Below are positions 12,624-25,455 of a stretch of DNA of 64,000 nucleotides, one piece after another. Below the pieces are notes generated by a model. The model saw only the letters and a program-made list of their open reading frames with translations. It ran no database searches and was not told the origin of the DNA. A program made the translations under genes and the position numbers. The stretch is from Cerioporus squamosus (taxonomy: Eukaryota > Basidiomycota > Agaricomycetes > Polyporales > Polyporaceae). Position 1 is the stretch's first letter, and each line of letters opens with the position of its first letter. Location of the stretch: assembly GCA_022592435.1 (NCBI GenBank), contig JABYQS010000026.1, positions 124,001 to 188,000 of the forward strand. The letters run 5' to 3'.

Positions 12624-15600
12624 ATGTCATCCTTTGTGAAGTCGAAGGTCAAAGCGGCCCGCGATGCCATCAGCAAGAAGGACTATGAGAAGGCTCGCGA
12701 ACTGGCCTCTGGTGTACTTGAATACGAGCCCGACAACTATCACGCGTATGTGATTTTCCTTCCACCATATTTTTGGCCTTTCTTACCTTTGTTTGCTGCA
12801 GCAATCTGTTCCTTGGCGTCGCGCATTCCAACCTCAAGCAATATAACGAGAGCGAGCAAGTAACTGCTGCTTCGAGATGCACCGGAGAGCTATGAGTGAC
12901 AGGTCCTTGTAGGCATATCGTAAAGCGATAAAAGCGGATTCAAAACAGCTGCTGGCATGGCAGGTACGTTGTAACGGCTCAACTGCCGCAGCGCATTGTT
13001 GAAATATCGGTGAAGGGCATCTTGAAGCTCTATGAAGAGAGCGGGAACTGGTCAGAGGCCTTGAAAACATTGTACAAGTTGGCCGAGCTGCATGCCAAGT
13101 CGTGAGTACTTCTTCACTTGACTATGTCGGTGCGTCTTCATGGTGTCCAAGGAACGACGCCGTCAAGTGTGCCGAGACAATCCAGAAGATCATAGACCTC
13201 CGGCGCGACACCGAACGGCTGCAAAGCACACGGCTTGAAGTGAGTCCATGTCCACGGGCTTCTGCGCGGGAAGAGCATTATGACTGACGTATGCCTAGCT
13301 TGCGGAAGCTCTGTCGTTGTTACTCCCAGATTCACCTTTCTACCCCATTCTGTCGACCCTACCTCCGCCGGACCCTACGAACCCTACATCGTCAACTACC
13401 TTCCTAGCTCAGTCAGCGATCCACAATTCGCTCCCGATATTGGAAGAGCTGGTGTCAATACATGAGCAAGTAGAGAAAGAAATTGGAGATGCCGAGGTCG
13501 CCAAGCGGAGGCAGCGGCTCGGTGCGCTTTCGCCGGAAGAGACACGCAAGCAAGTCGCACTCGAGATCCTATCCACATCACAGGTACGTATTTCCTCTGC
13601 TTATACCAATGACACCCCTTCAGCTTCCCGCAACAGTTGCCGCGCCTATACAACGAAGTGCTCAACCACCCCAATACATCTGATGAATTGCGCCGCCAGA
13701 CGGAGTCCAAGCTGCTTGTCATGAAGCAGACTCACTTGTTCTCCATACCGGCCGGCAGCAAAGATAAAGAGAAGAAGGCTCGTTTAGCTGCTGAAGTCGA
13801 GGAACTCATCAACGGGATCGTCCTGCTCAAACTCCCGGATGAGCTCGCTTGGACGCTCCTGATCGAGAGCAAGGACGCGGAGCGGATAGGTGATTCTCGT
13901 CTGAGTACTTCTCTATCTCTATCATCTCTCTGACTGTGTCGCAGAGGACTATGACTTCGGGTTACTGCGAAACTTCATTTCACTCTTCCCTGATTCTCCT
14001 TTGTCTCAGTTGCTACGTGCCTATCTCGAGTACATGGGCCTACCGTTGACGGACGAGGATGAGGATAAAGAGGACAAACCCAAAGATGCCGACGATGAAC
14101 TTGACCACATTGAGACCATGATGGTCAGTCAAGACATATTGTCGTTTGCGTGTTCTGACTCAGCCACCGCAGGACGCGTTCTCAAGCTTGGACGACTCCA
14201 TACTGGCGCATAGAATTATTGCTGAGCTTTACGCACAGGAGGCTGACTACCAGAACGCGATCAAGACATGCGAAAGCGGCCTTGAGCTCGTACGTCGTCT
14301 GGAACAAAACTGGGGTAGACCTCTCCAACGGTTCGCATGGTTGTCCTGATTAAGTAGTGTTGATGTTGACCGTCTCACAGGACGAAAAAGGCGTTCAAAG
14401 TCATACTTGGGACGTCTCTCGTGCACTACTTCCCACCCAAACACCACGCTCGCGCGCTCAAATTCATCGACGAAGTACTTGCAGAAGATCCGACGAACGC
14501 ATCTGCGCTCATGGGGAGAGGCTTCATTCTCCAGCACGCGAATAAGTGGTCGGAGGCTTCTGCAATCTTTGAGAAGGTGGCCGAGCTCGATGATGGTGTC
14601 GAGCATGGGCTGCGGGCAAAGGAAGAACATGCTTGGTGTACAGCCAAGTGCGGAGAGCTGCAAGCCGCAGCGGATAAGCTTCGTGAGGTTATCGGTGTCC
14701 TTGATGAGCTTGAGGGCAGAGACGATGACAAAGCTCGCGCTTGGTGGCGACTCGGCGTATGTTACTGGGACATGGGCGGTGATTATTCTTCATACTTTAT
14801 CAAGTACTCGGAAGGACTCACCTCCTGACCTCGTTCTAGATGACCATCGTGACGAAGCATACAAGTACTTCGTCACAGCTCTCAAGCGCTCTTCAACATT
14901 CGCACCTGCGTTCACCTCGTTGGGGATCTACTACTCCGAGTTTCTTTCACCACCAGATCCAAACCGTGCATCGAAGTGCTTCCAGAAGGCGTTCGAGCTT
15001 GATCCTAGGGAAGCGGAAGCGGCGCGCAGACTGGCAGAAGGATTCGCCGACGAAGGCGAGTGGGATCTCGTCGAAGTCGTCGCGCGCCGCACCATCGAGG
15101 GAGAAGGCGGTCTGGAGGACGGACCGGAGGCGAAGGCGTCACGTCGATACCTGCCGATCAACGCTTGGGCATGGAAAGCTGTCGGAGCTGTTGAAATGGT
15201 ATGTATCTTGCAGGCCTCTCAGACGCGCCGCCTGATATTTGCGCACCAGTCCCGCCGGAACTACCCCCCGGCTATTGAGGCATACCAGATCGCACTCAGG
15301 ACAGATGTCGACGACCAATTGTCGTGGCTTCGCCTGGGTGAGGCGTATAGCAAGGCAGGACGGTTCGCCGCCGCGATCAAGGCACTGGAACACGCTCATG
15401 AGCTGAATCCAAAGGATTGGGTCGCTTCCTACTTCATTGGAGAGGTGCATCGTCAAATGGGTCTGTACGAGGAAGCAATCAAAGCCTTCGAAGATATCCT
15501 CGAGCACCGCCCGCAAGAGCTCGGCGTGCTGCACTCCATCGGCCAGAGCTACCTGGATATGGGACGCTTGGAGCTCTCGACAGGCTTCATCGCCAGAGCC

Positions 15601-17729
15601 GAGACATCTTTCGTTTCCGCGATCCGGATCACGCTCGAACTCGTTGCTGCCAGCCCTGGGTTCCGTCGAGTCGCGTGGAAGACGATTGCCGATGCTTTGC
15701 TACAGCTCTCGTCTTTTGCTGTCTACTCTGACGAGGATGCGCTGCAAGAGGTCGTTTCCACCATCGTTCCGCTCGCAACGGAGCATCCTGGAAAGGGCCT
15801 GGCGGACATCCTCACCTATCCACTCGCATTAGACGACTCTGGCAGTCTGCCCTCATTCACGCTTCACGTCGCTCTCGCTGCATACGACTATAGGTTGTCC
15901 TTGGGAGGGCTCAACGATGCCGCAAGCGGCGCTGCGCACTACGACCTCGGCATCGCGCTGTCCGCGTTCGCCCGGCGAACATTGGATAGTACACGGCGAG
16001 AGCGGGCCCAACAAGAATCTATAGCACAATTCAAGCATGCACTCGGGTTCGAGCCCTCGAATGACGCCTTCTGGCTCGCACTTGGGAATGCCACCTTTAT
16101 GTCTCAGCCAACTCTTTGCCAACACTCGTACATCAGAGCAATCGAGCTTGACGGGAAGGTGGTTGATCTCTCCCGCTTGGGATGTGGCTGCTGCGGCTGA
16201 CTTGCTATGCATACAGAATGCCGGTTCATGGACGAGTCTCGGGATGTTCTACCTCCAACAAGAAGACGTCGAGCTCGCCAACGAAGCGTTTTACAAGGCG
16301 CAAACACTCGACCCGGACTATGCCTTGGCTTGGGTCGGACAGGGTCTCGTTGCGACCGTAAACCAACACCACAGGGATGCCAGCGCGCTATTTGAGCACG
16401 CGACTGGCCTGACAGCGGCCGTACCAGAGGCAGACCTGGAGTATGCTACGCGTCTCTTCAACAAGGTGAACGCGTCGACCAAATCCCGCTCGGCATCTTC
16501 GGAAGCCCTTCTGCCCGCCTTCTTCGTCCTCGACCGGTACTGCAAGCAGCGTCCACGCGACCCGACAGCCCTGCACCTCTTCGGGCTCGTCTGCGAGCGC
16601 GTCGGGCATGTCGAGCTGGGCGTCGAGATGATCACGCGGGCCATCGCCGTTCTCGAGGCAGCGTACGAAGAGACGGAGGACCCGATCACCGAGCGACAGT
16701 TCACCACTGCTCACGCGAACGTCGCTCGCTTGCGTCTGGCCACTGGCGACTACGAAGGCGCGCTCGAGTCGTACCAAGTTGCGACGAGCCTGCTGCCCGA
16801 GGAGCCAGAGGAGGGGGGAGCTCAGGCCGATACGCGGGCGCTCCTCGCGCAGTGTCAGTTCGGCTCGGGACTGGCTAACTTGAAGCTTGGGAACTTGCAA
16901 GAAGCGCTGGCGCAGTTCGAGGCTGCAATGACGACGGCCGGGGAGAATGCGACCATCAGGGGGCATGTCGTCGTGCTACTGGCGCAGACACTTTGGGCAA
17001 TTGGGACGGATGAGGCCAGGGAATCCGCGAAAGCTCAGCTCCTACAGAGGTCAGTCCTGATTCTGCATGTGCATGAGCACTATACATAATTTATAATCGC
17101 TCATGGTGGTTCGCAGCATCGAATATGACCCAGAGAACCTGATGGCAATCAACACCCTCGCAGGCATGGGCATCCTGACAGACGACGACAACCTCGTCGA
17201 TGCAGCGCTGTCGGAGCTCCTCTCTCTGCCTATCCACCAGCGCTACGAGCGAGACCCAGAGCGCGACGTCACGTACTTGCTCGTGCAGCATCACCTTGGC
17301 CAGGTCCGTGTCCCTCCAGCCTACCTGTTTCTGCATTTTCCCCCGCTGACAGCCATCCTTGTCTTTTGTACTTAGGGCGACGCACAGCAAGCTGTAGCCG
17401 TCGCCGAAAAGGCCGTGCACGCTGAGCCGGAGCGGACCGACGTCCGCCGCAAGCTCGCATCTCTCACCCTTCAGGGCGGCAAGAGCGCTGCCGCGCTCGC
17501 CATCCTCGGAGGGACTGCGCAGACGCACAGCGACTTCGCCCAGCTGCGTGCCTCCCTCGCTCTGCACTCCGTGGCGCTTTGCCTCGAGAGTGGGACGGGC
17601 GAGGGAGCGGCGGAGGCCCTGAAGCTCGCACAGAAGGGTGTCATGCTCTCGCCGTGGGATCAGCGCGGCTGGGAGGTGCTGGCATACATCCGGAGTCGGA
17701 TTGCGATGGAACCTGCCGACAGAGGGTGA
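12624..17729 (+). CDS. SKI3: Superkiller protein 3 (Ski3), TPR scaffold
   Basis: Ski3 is the tetratricopeptide scaffold of the Ski complex, which feeds mRNA into the cytoplasmic exosome for 3'-5' decay. The gene starts at MSSFVKSKVKAARDAISKKD with a TPR hairpin (YEKARELASGVLEYEPDNYHA). A dozen or more exons with introns of 50-70 bases follow, for a protein of roughly 1,400 residues, the length expected for the family. TPR units are easy to see, for example AIEAYQIALRTDVDDQLSWL, LGEAYSKAGRFAAAIKALEH and AWVGQGLVATVNQHHRDAS. An acidic insert (DEDEDKEDKPKDADDE) lies near 14055-14100. The protein ends at SRIAMEPADRG. It is convergent with the LETM1-type gene. Individual small exons at 12820-13250 are short and their borders less sure. 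Confidence 0.93.
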
Positions 17730-18027
17730 CGTTCGAGAGGAAGGAGAGGAAGGAGCGATGGAGTCTGTGTAGCACCTAGATGTCTGGATGTATCAAGTAG
17801 CAGCTCAACCGTGTCTCGACCTGACTGCAGCAGGAGAATTTGATTCATATAAAGAATGTATGTCTTGAGCTGTGAATACAACGCCCCATTACCCGTCATA
17901 TATGATACTATGTGTGTAGTACGATGAAGCGCAGCCCGTGTTCCCAAGCTTCTCGTGCGCCCAATACTCTATGAGCCGGGGAGATTCCCACAGCTAGCGT
18001 GGAGGAGCCTCGGCTCGGTCCCACGGC

Positions 18028-19487
18028 TCAGCTGTGCTTCCCAAGCACATTGGCAGCGATGAGCTCTATGCGCTTGCGAATCGGATCGCTCTCGGGCTGA
18101 GAGGACTGCGTGAGCCACCAGTGCAGCCGTGCGCGCATGTCGTCGGTCGTCAGACCCTCGGTGACGCTGCTCGAATATCTGTGAGTGTGAATAACCAGAT
18201 GACGGTTCACGACAGGAGAATGCACACACATTCCTCGCTCTTCGAGAGCCTCGCGCAGTTCGAGCGCGGTCAGCCACTCGCCGTGGTTCTCACGTACCAA
18301 TAACACGTCATCCTCAGTGATGGTGTTCAGGTGCTTCTTCACGCGTCGTACCCGCATCGCGGGGATGCCGAAGCTCGACTGGGCGAACAGTCTGCTGGTG
18401 TGTCAGTACCTCATCCGACGCACTGAATTGAAAACGAAGACGTACCCGAGGTAGGAGATCGGGACAGAGCGGTCCTTGAGCAACGCGTCCGCGGACAGGT
18501 CGGGTTCCGCGACTGAGCGACTGTGGACGCTCTGGAAGACAGGGAGCATACTCTCCGCATAGCTCTTCTGCTTCTCCCGGCGCTTGTTGTCTATGCGCTC
18601 CTTCTGGGAGGGCAGGAGACATGTTGAGGGGAGGAGGAAGGGGGCGTAGATGACCATAAGGGGGATGAGCTCCTCGGCGATGATGACGACAAGCATGAAG
18701 GGGATGAGCCTGACAGGTTTGTGAGCGCCTTGACCACAAGACAAAACGAAGGTAAGGGGGATCACAAGAATATTACTCACTTCAGCGCGTCCTGCTTGTA
18801 ATTCGCAATGAACCGCGCCTCCCATCGTGACAAAGGGGCCCCGCCGGACTTGACGCGCGCCTCAATGTCGCGGACGCGTTTCCGGTGCGTGTTGATGAGC
18901 TTGACACCGTTCCAGTAGAATTTCTGGAGAGGAGATATTCATGATAGCGCGATGTAAAACCTAGCAAAAGGACATACGAAAAGCTCCTTTCCTTGGTGAT
19001 ACAGCTTCCTGACCCATCCCGCGCCCTCCGGAGGTGGTGCAAGGATACCGTGCTTCGAGGCATCGTAGAAGTCCTCCTTGACGGTCTCTATTACAGAATT
19101 AGGATGTGTGGACACTTGTGATTTGGACGCGTCTGGAGGGGCTTGGGATAGAGTGGGAGAGGGCGAGGAAGCGGTGGATGAGGTTGCAGCGGGTGCAGGA
19201 ACGGACGTGGCTTCGGGAGACGCTTTGGGAGGCTTCACAGGTGCCGGACGTAGGTCAACCTTATGCTTCCGCGTCGTAGAAGCCGGTACTGGAGTAGGGG
19301 CGTCCTTCGCGGGTGTTTCCGCGGTAGAAGTCGTCCGAGTTGCAACGTGCCGCGCACCGGGGCATGGTTGGTAGACGGCTACGGCACCTGAAATGCGCCA
19401 CGAGAGCCCAACTGGTGTGCGCGAGGAAAGATGCAGGTGTCGGGGTCTGCACCGTACCGTTGAAAAGGTGTGGTGATGTCTTGTCAC
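18028..19487 (-). CDS. LETM1-domain mitochondrial inner-membrane protein
   Basis: Member of the LETM1/Mdm38 family, inner-membrane proteins needed for K+/H+ or Ca2+ homeostasis and for translation of mitochondrial mRNAs. The N-terminus is Arg/His/Ser-rich with few acidic residues (MTRHHHTFSTVRCRPRHLHL), like a presequence. A Pro/Ala-rich linker follows, then NTHRKRVRDIEARVKSGGAP and the membrane segment LIPFMLVVIIAEELIPLMVI with its central prolines. After that come FLLPSTCLLPSQ and the soluble ribosome-binding-like part (MRVRRVKKHLNTITEDDVLL, LELREALEERGM). The protein ends at NVLGKHS. Introns lie near 18960-18930, 18780-18715 and 18445-18395. A spliced start upstream at about 19535 is an alternative. 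It is shorter than animal LETM1 and has no EF-hand that I can see. Confidence 0.85.
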
Positions 19488-20167
19488 TGTAAGACTGTTC
19501 CACAGGCAAAGTCAGCGGGAAAGACGTGAGCATGCGTTGCCGATCCGCGAACTCTAGCCACTCACCCGTCCGCCACCCCATTCCTCAACGAAGCGATCAT
19601 CAAATCAAGAGGCCTGGCTCGCCGTGTCGTTCCCTCCTCGTCTGAAGTCGTAAAGAAAAGCTTTGGGGTGGTGGGAAGAGTCAAGAGCAGTGGAGGACGC
19701 ACGGCCGAAGAGTTCACGCAAGCTGCTCGGAAGCAGAGGCGCCAGCCGGCACATGCCGCGCTCCATGGCAGGCTCAGGCTCTGAGGCTGACTTCTGCGTA
19801 CTGAGTCACCACGACGAGCTTGACCGTATTGCCTCTTATCACTACCACCATGGCAGCTGCGCGATCAAGCTGGACAGACGAAGTGCCGCAGTGAACTGTG
19901 GGATCTGTTGCGCCCACTCGCGAGAACACAGCTTCTGAGAGGCGCAAACGCGTCCGGTGCAAAATAGATCCCAGTCAGATTGAGACTCGAGCACAGGCGG
20001 TGTAGTGTGACCGCGCCAAGGAACGAGAGCATAAGTACTTATGGTTGTCGGTTACCAAGAGTCGCGACAGCAAAAACACTTCCCTCCTCTTCCACGGTGC
20101 ACCCGGAGTGCTCCAGCCAACGCCGCCCTCTCAACACACCTCGCGGTTCCCCAGCCCCACGACCGAC
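19488..20167. other. divergent promoter region
   Basis: Lies between the LETM1-type gene (minus) and the small cysteine-rich gene (plus), so it probably serves both. No convincing coding exon was found apart from a possible alternative first exon of the LETM1-type gene near 19500-19580. Confidence 0.4.
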
Positions 20168-20538
20168 ATGCCTGCCAGCGACGCGGGGTCCGAGTACGAG
20201 GAGCGGCAGGAAACCGTCTTGAGTGCATGCCTCAGCATTTGCTGTGGCTGCTGTTGCTGTGCGTCGCCCGAGTAATTCACTATTTCTTGCTCGACCCATG
20301 CTGACATGCATCTCCTAGGTCTGTCTTTCATGAACATCAGCAATCCCTGGTGTCTCTTCAGTACGCACAACCCTCACCAATAGAGGCCCCCCCTGCTCAC
20401 ATATGTACACGATTCTCATTTTCAGAGGCCAGCGGCGGGAAACGCAGGAAGGACGACGAGGAGTCCGTTGACATGGAGCAGACTGGAGGACCTGTAGTTG
20501 CTCAGCCTGGGCCGAAGAACTTGATGGCTGCCGCGTAG
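20168..20538 (+). CDS. small cysteine-cluster protein
   Basis: I do not recognise a named family. ATG at 20168 opens exon 1 (20168-20271) and a 47-base intron (20272-20318, GTAATT...CCTAG) joins it to exon 2 (20319-20538), giving 107 residues. The striking element is ACLSICCGCCCCASPE near residues 20-35: seven cysteines in ten positions, flanked by acidic sequence (SEYEERQE) before and a basic-acidic tail (GGKRRKDDEE) after. The rest looks disordered. Such clusters can be palmitoylated membrane anchors or bind metal; either role is inference. There is no signal peptide. The open frame is continuous through exon 2, which supports the splice chosen. Confidence 0.55.
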
Positions 20539-21081
20539 CCCCGACTTCCAATCGTTACGAGCTGGAAGCTCAGACATGCAGACGACGGTCGCCCGTCTCG
20601 GACGTTGGTGTCCATGGGAGACGCTGTTCTGTCTGCTACACCGCATCCATCGCTAGGATGCTATCCATACAGCAACGTCACCGCTGTCGCATTATGCTTG
20701 ATACATCCATGTGGCATGACCGCAGTAATACCCCGTATGCGACATCATTATTGTGAGCCGCGCTCATTGTGCAAAAATCGTTGACATCGCACACGAGGCA
20801 TGTAGCTTGCTTCTGCTCGTCTGTATAGCATTCGTCGAACGGCATCTTACAACACCGCCCCCATCCGTATGCAAGATCTACTGGGGACGTCAACTCGTAG
20901 GTTGAACCCTCCTTCGCGATTATCTGGCATTGACATTGATGACGATTAGGCGAACGTACTAGGTCTGAACAAGGAGTGTGCTACTCGAGAGTTCAACCCA
21001 TCAACTGGTCAGCTAAGCCCACATAAGATAGTAATATGTCCAAGGTCCGAAAACGACAGGAACGGCAGAAACAGGAACAGA
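20539..21081. other. intergenic, no gene seen
   Basis: Lies between the convergent small cysteine-rich gene and the ferric reductase. Likely 3' UTR sequence of both. Nothing else was recognised. Confidence 0.4.
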
Positions 21082-23630
21082 TCATGCGTAACCGAAGGAC
21101 TCGACATGCAGAACGACACTCGGGCCTCCAAACAGCGTCGTGCTGAACGGGAGGCGGAGCGCATCCCGGCACGTCTTTGCGATAGCCGCAGACCCGCACA
21201 CTGCGACGAGGACACATCAGCGTCTTCCTTTGCGACAACCTGAGGAAGGCATACCTGTGACGGACAGGCGTCCCGATGCACCGGCGACCTCGTCCTTGAG
21301 CATCTTCGGGATGTCCGGGCGCCCGGGCGTAATCTGCACCGACGAGAAGAAGTCTGGGAGCATGCGCGGGGGCATGGGCATGCCGGCGTTGGTCGGGGTG
21401 GGTCCGTCCATGGAGTACATGGAGTCGCTGTCGCTGTCGTTGTTGTTCATGAGCGGCACCTGGTCGGGCTTCCGGCCCCCGGTGACGAAGATGCGGACGG
21501 CGATTTCTAGGGAGGGGGGCGCGAGCTCGAGCGCGTTGACGAGTGCCTTGCAGATCCACTCCATTTGCTCTGCGGGGAGTAAGTGGGTTAAGTTCCATAA
21601 CCCGAGCTCAGGCAGATTCGTTCACGGCGCGGCGAGACACGTACTGGCGTCACGGATGGACCAGATGAACACGAGCTTGCGCGTCCGACTCTGCCCGTTC
21701 TGTACGTCGCTAATATGACCGGTTGGTGGTATAGTCAACACGAAGACGAATACAAGGACCACAACATACCTGACGACCCCAAGGAACATCGCGATCGCAA
21801 GCGACACGCCCGATCCACCTGCAGATCCCACGAAATCAACCCATGAATCAACAATCCGTGTTGAAAGGACTCGCACGCACCAGCAACGAGCACGACGGTG
21901 TCGTCACCCCTCACGTTGGGCGAGAAGCCGTACGGACCGTCCACAAACACCCTCACCTTCTCCCCCTTCCTCGCGGCAGCAGCCAGGCGCTTAGTGAAGC
22001 CGTCCCGGACGTTGATGAAGAAGTCGACCGCCTCCCAGTACGGCAGGACGTGCGGGTCTGAGCCTATCGCGCCGCCTTTCTCGTGCGCCGTCTCGGTCAT
22101 GGTCTCGCGCGAGGAGTCGACCATCGAGCTCGCCTCGGAGTCCATGAGGTCCATGCGCGCCGTGTCCTTTTTCGCAGTGCCCGCAGGCGATACCGAGAGT
22201 CCACGCTCGCGATCGTGAACGGGTGCGCCTCGATGGGGATCCGCGAGACCCCAGGCGCGATGAGGAACGCCGCCTGTCCGGGCGTCCACTTGAACTGCGG
22301 CGGGCGGGTCAGGCTGAGCTTGACGAACTGCGGCGAGAGCAGCTCGAGGGTCGCGTCGAGACCTTTGCCGCCGGCGTAGAGGTTGTTGTTGAAGTAGACG
22401 ACGCGGAAGAGGCGGAGGGCGCGGTCGAAGCCCCAGATGAGGAAGCAGGGCCAGATGTAGGGACCGAGCTTTGCTGCCTGGTTGGCGTGGAAGTAACCGC
22501 CGACGAGCATGAGCCTGGAGACATGGGTGGTTAGCCGATGCATTTAGAGGGTGGAAGGCTTCAGAGCGTTGGGAGACGTACAAGACCATGAAGAAGTGGG
22601 TGTAGAAGAAGGTCTCGTAGAAACGAGCGCGAAACGGGCGGAAAGCAACGAAGAACAGAAGGGAAACCCCGCTTATAGCTGCGAGGCCGACTTGAATGAA
22701 CCAGGAGTCAAAGGCGGCCTGGGGAAGGCTATCGTCACAACGTCAGTCCGAGCGAGTCTCATTCATTCACTGAACAACATACAACGCAAGCTATGCAGTA
22801 CGCTGTCAGTAAAAGTGAAAGTTAGATGCATGTAGGCACATACCTTGGTGCCGCCGTGAATCCACAGCAAGACGAAGGCAACGCGGGCCGTCATCCGGTG
22901 CAAGTAGTTGAGCTGCGCGGGCGAAGTCAGCTCACTAACAGTTATCACAGATGCGGCACTACCATACCTTGTCATAGCTCACCCCTGTGATGTCTGTAGA
23001 CGACAAGTCAGTTGGGCGCGGTCAGAATCAGAAAGAGGGCCATGGCACTTACAAGAAAGTATGTTGTTCTTCGTACCAAGTACAGTGACCAGGGGAAACT
23101 GGCTGACGGCCAACGTCCCAGCTCTCCCGGACCAATACTGCCAGTTGAGCGATTGGCCAGCCAGGTTCGTCGCTAGATGACAACGTATTATAAGTTGCAG
23201 AACCGGTCGAACTGGAGGACAACGCACTGTTGACAAAGGTCCATACGAAAAGCCCGACAATATACCCGACGGTGATGAAGGCCTCCGCATACGTGATGTT
23301 CAACAGCTGGCCAACGTCGATGGTACTCCTGAACGCCACGACGCGAAAGTAGTTGACGAACGCGAGGGGAAGACGGCTCCAATCCCGCCTTCGGCGTCGA
23401 ACCATTCCTTGCCCTTCCGAGTCTGCTTGTCGCGTACTGACTAGACACGGGGCGAAGGCTTTTCTCGAGACCCAGGAGAGGATCTGGCTGATGGCTACGA
23501 GGCCAATGAAGCTGGAGACGAACCACCATACTTCTTTGGCGTAGAGCTGGTTCCGGGTAAACCAGATGACCATGTCGGGAGGTTGAGGCGGAGGAGCCGT
23601 GGCCGGCATCATGCCCATCATGACGTCCAT
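21082..23630 (-). CDS. ferric/cupric reductase transmembrane protein (FRE family)
   Basis: Plasma-membrane flavocytochrome that passes electrons from NADPH through FAD and two hemes to extracellular Fe(III) or Cu(II). Roughly nine to ten exons run from MDVMMGMMPATAPPP to the C-terminal HVESFGYA. The heme-binding helices show two HX13H pairs, in HRMTARVAFVLLWIH and HFFMVLILVGGYFH. The FAD site is HPFTIASVDS, preceded by FKWTPGQAAFLI. The NADPH-binding parts are VRVFVDGPYG, GGSGVSLAIA and the terminal VCGSAAIAKTCRDAL with FGGPSVVL. At about 22190 the frame changes just after the FAD motif; a 66-base GT-AG segment (about 22192-22127) would restore it, otherwise there is an indel. The gene is transcribed away from the sedolisin gene across a 1.8 kb gap. 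Confidence 0.9.
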
Positions 23631-25455
23631 AACGAAGAAGAGCCTGAGGTTTGAGGGAACAGAAGGGAGGGGAGAAGATGGAAGGGGAAAGGGAAGAAGG
23701 GGAAGAAAAAGATGAAGTGATTTGCCGTCTGCTCCAGCTATTTAAGACAGCGAGCTGCTATAGTCTCCTTGGGTCGGGACGGCCATTGGCGATGCTTCTG
23801 GCGTGCGCGCAGTGCGCACCGCTAAGAGAAGCTGAAGATGCGTGAGCGCAGATCCCTTCTCCATCCGGGAGGCATTAGCAGGCTTCGTGGCACAGCACCG
23901 GAGGTTGGAACATCGCACTCACAGACAAGTGTGGTGACGAACGCACCTATCCCCGGTTGGTCAATCAAAGTACAAGGAAGCTCCGTCGCTTGAGGGCTTC
24001 ATCACATAAGGTTGGAGAAACCCTTCTAGTAAGCAGAGTATCGCATGAGTGTGAAGCTGTGTTCGACGATGGCCGGTTGGAATAGGATCGGAACCCGGAG
24101 GTCATTCCAAGGTCGAGCAACCAAATGTCGAGTGCGCATGTTCAGCAACTTCACATTGCTAAGTACTCGGTAAAGGTGAGAGAGCCTGTGGCAGCACAGA
24201 CGTCAGCATGGCGCGGGTGGACGGGGCTGACTGACATACCTTGAGGGCCGCCCGTTCGTAGTCGTGCAGGCCACCTCGCACCACACATTACACAAACAAT
24301 CTGAGGGAGTGCACGGCTGTTGAATATGTCTCCTCGGAAAAGTCCTGTAAGCCCCATATGGTATCATAGCCGCACACGGCGTCACCTCGCGCGAATCAGA
24401 GGATGGAGACGGGCGCGCTGCGTTACAGCACACCATCACCGTGTCATTCCGTCGCACTGAGCCTAGTGCGCTGGGGATGGTAGAATTCTATCGCGGAGCA
24501 TGATCATGAGTGATGTTCTGGTCGAAACTTGGCGGAAAAGTTCAGCAAAGGAGCAAAGACGAGCCGTCGCCTCAGATCGTGAACGCGGAACCGTGGTGGC
24601 TTGTACTTACTCGCACAGTCGCTTGAGGAGAGGTATGTCGGGCTAGCGGACAGTCCGTGCATAAGAGCAGAGTTGGAACGAGAGAGATCCTTCTTCGAGT
24701 CGTCGACATTGATGATGGTGGTACTTACGAGTTCTCGTTCGGGCCTTGCCGAGGTCCTGCGACCCTCCTCTTTAACGACTTAAGCCTAGCTGTGGGCACT
24801 GATCCTATCAGGCGAAGGAGGTGGTCAAACTCAACGTTGCACTGTGCGAGCGCCTCTGGTCAGTACACGTGGCCGACCCGATGCGACTCAACTGCCACTG
24901 CCAGTGGGACTGTCACTTCGTCGTATAGCACCTTTCCACCATTTTTGCGGTCGTCTTCCAATGGGTAGGATCTCTTGCACGCTGCATAACAGATGAACCA
25001 CGGTCGGTAACAGCGCCAGGCACCGAGGAAGTGCAAGCCACGCAATCAAATCCGAGGTCATGGCGACCACCGCGAGTTGTCTGATGTCTGGTATGCTCCT
25101 GTTTCGCGCCTTGGAGTAGGTTTTACGGCCAAGTTGTATTCAACGCGCACTTGATCTTCGAACATCCTAGGTGGAGCTGGCAGAGGTCAAAGGCCAGGAG
25201 CAGTCTTCGAACGGGTCCATGGTCGGACGCTCAACAACCTTCCCACTAGCGATCACTGGCTGTGCAGCAGTGCTCGAGGACAATCACGGAGGTCCATGAT
25301 CTCAACCATCAGCCATCCCAGCGTCTTGACTCCTGCATATATTGGCGGGGATACCGACTCCGTCCCCTTCGCCCCCCGCCGCTAAGGTCGACTCGGACGC
25401 CACACTGAGCACTTTAGCTTCCCATATCATAGAGCCGTTATTTAACTGAAACAAG
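23631..25455. other. 1.8 kb gap between divergent genes
   Basis: Shared upstream region of the ferric reductase (minus) and the sedolisin (plus). A purine-rich stretch (23645-23720) lies just upstream of the reductase start. Open frames here are short and without recognisable motifs on either strand. No RNA gene was found. Confidence 0.4.

Noticed and set aside
16388..16966. Minus-strand 192-codon frame
   Set aside because: Antisense to Ski3 TPR exons.
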